This document shows positions 8,050 to 11,267 of a stretch of 11,267 nt of DNA, one piece after another. The DNA comes from Stramenopiles sp. TOSAG23-6 (Eukaryota > Sar), in the NCBI GenBank assembly GCA_900128565.1, contig LT636273.1, forward strand, positions 1 through 11,267, given 5' to 3'. Numbering within the stretch: position 1 is the first letter of the stretch; every line of letters starts with the position of its first letter. The notes under the pieces are model-generated. The model saw only the letters and a list, made by a program, of their open reading frames with translations, was not told the origin of the DNA and ran no database searches. Position numbers and translations under genes: made by a program.

Positions 8050-8115
8050 TGAAATCGCAATTGATCTATCAAAAATTATATTGACTAAGTACTGAGTCCT
8101 AACGCTAACTAATGC

Positions 8116-8121
8116 CACGTG
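8116..8121. promoter_or_regulatory. CACGTG (E-box/G-box) within GCCACGTGTC
   Basis: A six-base palindrome typical of bHLH and bZIP binding sites, placed in the middle of the divergent promoter. A six-base match can occur by chance, so only its position supports it. Confidence 0.3.
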
Positions 8122-8324
8122 TCACTCATTTTATTGATCGTTAAAAAATTCATTTATTTGCCGCGCAAGAAAAAGAGCGAGAGCGGCGATTAGAACAATT
8201 TGATTGGCAAGGCACAGTCATCATCTGATCAATCTGAATCGAACATTAATTGCAAAAGAAAGACTCTTGCTCCATTACTGCGTGCAAAGTAACTTGATCT
8301 TTCACACCAAAATCTATCATTAGA

Positions 8325-10982
8325 ATGGCAGACGCCGATGATGCGACATCTGCTTTGATTGCCCAAATGTTGGCGAATGACTATCAGAACCAGCGCAGTA
8401 GTTATTACGAAATGCCAAGTAGTGACGAGGAAGATAGGAAAAGAAAGGCAAAGAAGAGAAAACGTACCAAGTCAAAAGGAAGCAAATCTAAAGTTGCTAA
8501 GAAATCAGCGGCTGTGAAAAATCCCCCAAAGAAAAAAGTACAAGTTCCAAAGGCTTCAGTGCAATCTAATGAAAATAATGGAAAAAATACAGCTAATAAA
8601 TCATCAACGGGACAAACTGTCACAAAAAATGGCAAAGTCCGTAAAAAACCACGTCGTTGGACTGCGGAAGAAGAAGTCTTATTTCTGGAAGCATTAGAAT
8701 TGCATGGCCGCGAATGGCACAAATGTGTTGAGCACATGGGGCATACCCGTAATAAAGGATCATTTACAAGTCACGCGCAGAAACATTTCATTAAGTTATA
8801 CTTGGCAGATAAGCCATTGCCTGCAAAAGTAGTTGAAAGTGGAGAAGGTTACACTCTTTCAGGAAAGCCTCTTGATCCAAATTCAGCTGCGGCACGAGCA
8901 TATGGTGTTGGTGGTAAAGTTGGAAAAGCTGCGTATCGATTAGAAATGGAGATGAAAAAACAGAATGTCGTTGATGCTGAAAAATTAAAAAATGAAGAAC
9001 AAAATCAATCTAGAGAATCTATCTCGAATAGTAATACAATCGAAAAAAATACCGACCCTTCGACAAAAGCGACTACTGCAAACGACAATGATAAAAATAA
9101 TGAAAGCATCGGAAAAAAGAAAGTTAGTACTTTCTCAGCCAGTGGCCAATTTTTATTATTATTTACTATGAATTTAATTGATGAGGGTAAAAGTGTGATT
9201 TCGTGTAAGTATAAGGATACGATATTTACTGGCGATGTCACAGAATGTGGTCTTATTCAATGGAACGATTCAACGTATAGTTCACCTTCTAGTTTTTCAC
9301 TTGCTGCAAAGAGAAGTATTACTCCTGGGCGTCAAGGTGATAATGGTTGGGATTCATGTACTTTTAAGGGAGAAAAACTCAAGATAATTTTGGATCGCTG
9401 CCTTCATTCTGGCGAATCCGATACAGTTTCAAACGACGCGAATGAAAATGATAAAGATGTGACAAATGTGCCAGGTACTAAAGTTTCCAAATATACACTT
9501 GATGAAGCTAAGGTTGCAAAATTATCTGGACGTCAACGTAATGACTTAATGCTTGCTAAAGCTCGAGTCGAAGGAGTCAATTTAGGCCAAAAAACAAATG
9601 GAATTCGCGATACTCGAGCAACATCAGCATTTACTGCTGCTGCCGCAGCCGCTGCAGAGTTGAAGAAACAGAAAAAACTTGAAGCTCGGCAGGCAGCCGC
9701 TGAAAAGAAACGCAAGGAGGTTAACGACAGGCGATTAGCACGCGAAAAGGCAAAACGGGAAAAATTATTAGCAAAAACAATGGAAGCCGATGCGCGTAAT
9801 AGAGATTTATATGGTAGTGATGGCCGGACGGAATATTCTCGTAAGAGGCGAAGACGTAAGGTCGCGTCAGTATTTACCCATAAGCAGCAAGATTCTTTAC
9901 AGTTTGTACAGTGTCGTCGTTATCCAGGGATACCTGGTACAGGAGAGCGAAGTTCGCAACCTTTCCGTATTCTTGTTGCACCATCTGTTGTTGTAATGGC
10001 TGATCTACACGCTCATTTTACACACCGTGAAGTTATAGGTTATCTTGCAGGTCATTGGGATGCACCGAGGCGTACTATCACAATATCTAAAGTTTTTCCT
10101 GGTCGGTCAATTTGTTGTAATGATGTTTCTGCGCGCGTTGAAGCTGAGATGGACCCAGTGACTGAAGTAGGTTTGCGTTCTGAAGTTGCTGCTGCTGGAC
10201 TAAAAGTTGTTGGTTGGTATCATTCTCATCCAACATTTGAACCAATACCTTCAATGGTTGATGTTAATAATCAAGCTTCTTACCAACAACTATTTTCCGA
10301 TCCATCAACTGGTGCATCTGAATCACCTTTTGTTGCATTAATTGTTAGTCCATATGATGTACAAATGCCAACTGACGCATCTACTGCAAAATGGTTCCAT
10401 GTACGATCTCCAAATACTGAACGGGTACCGATGAAATTAGAAGTTGATGTATCTGCTCAATATGAAGTATGTGATATTTCTAGTAAATCTGTTATAATTG
10501 TAGAAAATGAAACAAAATGTAGTAATAAGGAGGAAGAAACAAAAGACAAACCTGTCAGTAAATCTCCATGGTCTGATTCAGATTCATTGAGGTTTGATAT
10601 TGGCGTAAAAATAATGAAAAGACTTCTCCCAGAAGCTTGTGCACTTGCTACGAAGCTTGGTCGTGATCCTTTAGAAGCAGCATCCATTGTTGACTGGAAT
10701 CGAGTATTTCGTGTTGTTGGCGCTGACGAACCTCGATCGAATATATCTAAGCTAATGGAATCTCTCCGGCTACGGCTCAGGAAATCATTTGGTCCAAAAG
10801 AAAATGATGATGATCCCTCTATAGAAAGTACCATTTTACCTTCTAAAAATTCTTGGTCAGAAGTTTGTGCCAAGTTTATTGCAGAGTTGAAGTTACATGT
10901 AATGAAAGTTGCGTCAAGGAATACGACTGCTGGAAAAAGTGAAAATGAAAGTGATGCTGCAAACGAAACTGTTGCAATATAA
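8325..10982 (+). CDS. Myb (SHAQKYF)-RAMA-JAMM metalloprotease, putative histone H2A deubiquitinase (MYSM1/MPND-like)
   Basis: A complete, intronless 885-residue protein. Residues 35-72 are Lys/Arg-rich (nuclear localisation). A single Myb repeat spans about 109-158, with RRWTAEEEVLFLEAL, GREWHKCVEHMG and the SHAQKHF variant of SHAQKYF at 149-155. A RAMA domain spans about 268-360 (LIDEGKS, GLIQW, SSPSSFS, NGWDSCTFKGEKL). A poly-Ala then charged helical stretch covers about 435-490, followed by a basic RKRRRRK. The JAMM/MPN domain spans about 545-710 with every zinc-site residue: E569, H633-S-H635-P, S643 and D646 (HSHPTFEPIPSMVD), so it should be an active zinc isopeptidase. The relative MYSM1 removes ubiquitin from histone H2A, and MPND pairs RAMA with MPN and has been linked to 6-methyladenine sensing. 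By analogy this protein would be recruited to DNA through Myb and RAMA and cleave histone ubiquitin; substrate and DNA preference are inferred. It has no SWIRM domain that I can see. The C-terminal 130 residues are conserved-looking helices of unknown role. Confidence 0.93.
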   Translation: MADADDATSALIAQMLANDYQNQRSSYYEMPSSDEEDRKRKAKKRKRTKSKGSKSKVAKKSAAVKNPPKKKVQVPKASVQSNENNGKNTANKSSTGQTVTKNGKVRKKPRRWTAEEEVLFLEALELHGREWHKCVEHMGHTRNKGSFTSHAQKHFIKLYLADKPLPAKVVESGEGYTLSGKPLDPNSAAARAYGVGGKVGKAAYRLEMEMKKQNVVDAEKLKNEEQNQSRESISNSNTIEKNTDPSTKATTANDNDKNNESIGKKKVSTFSASGQFLLLFTMNLIDEGKSVISCKYKDTIFTGDVTECGLIQWNDSTYSSPSSFSLAAKRSITPGRQGDNGWDSCTFKGEKLKIILDRCLHSGESDTVSNDANENDKDVTNVPGTKVSKYTLDEAKVAKLSGRQRNDLMLAKARVEGVNLGQKTNGIRDTRATSAFTAAAAAAAELKKQKKLEARQAAAEKKRKEVNDRRLAREKAKREKLLAKTMEADARNRDLYGSDGRTEYSRKRRRRKVASVFTHKQQDSLQFVQCRRYPGIPGTGERSSQPFRILVAPSVVVMADLHAHFTHREVIGYLAGHWDAPRRTITISKVFPGRSICCNDVSARVEAEMDPVTEVGLRSEVAAAGLKVVGWYHSHPTFEPIPSMVDVNNQASYQQLFSDPSTGASESPFVALIVSPYDVQMPTDASTAKWFHVRSPNTERVPMKLEVDVSAQYEVCDISSKSVIIVENETKCSNKEEETKDKPVSKSPWSDSDSLRFDIGVKIMKRLLPEACALATKLGRDPLEAASIVDWNRVFRVVGADEPRSNISKLMESLRLRLRKSFGPKENDDDPSIESTILPSKNSWSEVCAKFIAELKLHVMKVASRNTTAGKSENESDAANETVAI

Positions 10983-11267
10983 TGTAGCGTTGATAGAGAA
11001 TACGGACTGATGATAAAAATACAATGAATTATTTGCGTATAAATAAAAGACTCGTACACATTAGACTTTATTTTAAAAAGAACTGCAGATTTCGTGTGTA
11101 CTCTACGGAACGAATTATCCGGGGTATTTTCAAGATAGAGTCAGCTCAGCATGCGCAGCGCTACCTTCTTCGATGGTATCATGTCTATGTCCATGTGTCG
11201 AACTATATTTGTGAAATAATTAAGGTATGTTTTGCACTTTTCTTCTAGCATCCTTGTATATTTTTAC
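10983..11267. other. Downstream tail of the JAMM gene
   Basis: 285 bp after the last certain stop codon. They hold an AATAAA at 11042-11047, plausible as the 3' processing signal of the upstream gene, and the uncertain exon described separately. I see no RNA gene or mobile element. Confidence 0.4.
11024..11224 (+). CDS. Possible first exon of a further gene (partial, uncertain)
   Basis: ATG at 11024 opens a frame of 67 codons ending ATT AAG, followed by GTATGTTTT at 11225, which is exactly the donor type used by intron copy B and lies in phase 0. The peptide (RIIRGIFKIESAQHAQRYL in its middle) is not recognised. Arguments against: the start is only 41 bp after the stop of the upstream gene, an AATAAA at 11042-11047 could be that gene's polyadenylation signal, and the - strand has a 36-codon frame over the same bases. 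The window ends before the family block could confirm an intron. Confidence 0.3.

Larger units (their letters stand above)
7958..8324. promoter_or_regulatory. Divergent promoter spacer, VPS25 / Myb-RAMA-JAMM gene
   Basis: 367 bp hold both 5' UTRs and promoters and no coding frame I would call. Immediately upstream of the VPS25 ATG the - strand reads TATATTTTTATAC, a TATA-like stretch lying too close to the start codon to be a normal TATA box. A perfect 15-bp palindrome (8035-8049) and a CACGTG box (8116-8121) are listed separately. TGATC occurs repeatedly near both ends. Nothing further can be assigned. Confidence 0.55.

Noticed and set aside
11110-11251. A - strand 36-codon frame (MLEEKCKTYLNYF start)
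   Set aside because: It is too short, follows a stop 16 bp upstream, and matches no family I can name; it competes with the + strand exon, and neither is secure.

Overview
This window is nuclear DNA of a microbial eukaryote with a compact, AT-rich genome. Neighbouring genes lie about 80 to 370 bp apart, are few-exon or intronless, and use the standard stop codons. The protein content (a complete VPS25, a SHAQKYF-type Myb fused to a JAMM deubiquitinase, and a long multi-C2/coiled-coil protein of ciliary character) suggests a flagellated protist. A stramenopile such as an oomycete is my best guess, but the sequence does not settle the lineage.

Layout: (1) 1-460, the last exon of an unrecognised + strand gene behind the 3' part of an intron. 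(2) 633-3171, a three-exon - strand gene for a 783-residue low-complexity, Lys-rich protein I cannot name. (3) 3172-3463, a divergent promoter spacer. (4) 3464-7347, a two-exon + strand gene for a 1260-residue protein with C2-like domains, an internal repeat array and C-terminal coiled coils. (5) 7427-7957, VPS25 of ESCRT-II on the - strand. (6) 7958-8324, a second divergent spacer with a perfect 15-bp palindrome and a CACGTG box. (7) 8325-10982, an intronless 885-residue Myb-RAMA-JAMM protein, a putative chromatin (histone H2A) deubiquitinase. (8) 10983-11267, a tail with a possible first exon of another gene.

The most interesting signal is in the introns. Four intron sequences in three unrelated genes, on both strands, share one body. 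It starts GTAYGT or GTGCGT followed by TTTT, carries the block AATTTTGTACCTAAC about 40 nt from the 3' end, and ends in a T-rich stretch finishing (AT)ACAT. Two of them, in different genes, match at 33 of 35 consecutive ungapped bases. If each intron is cut at this shared 3' edge, all three complete copies (93, 94 and 101 bp) restore the reading frame in all three intron phases, and base composition changes sharply there. The edge is ACAT|G or AAAT|G, not AG. This looks like an introner-like family of related introns with a non-canonical 3' boundary. Ordinary GT-AG alternatives exist one by one and are listed, so transcript data are decisive.

The genes do not form an obvious pathway. VPS25 (endosomal sorting of ubiquitinated cargo) and the JAMM protein (removal of ubiquitin from chromatin) share a divergent promoter and may be co-expressed, but that is inference.
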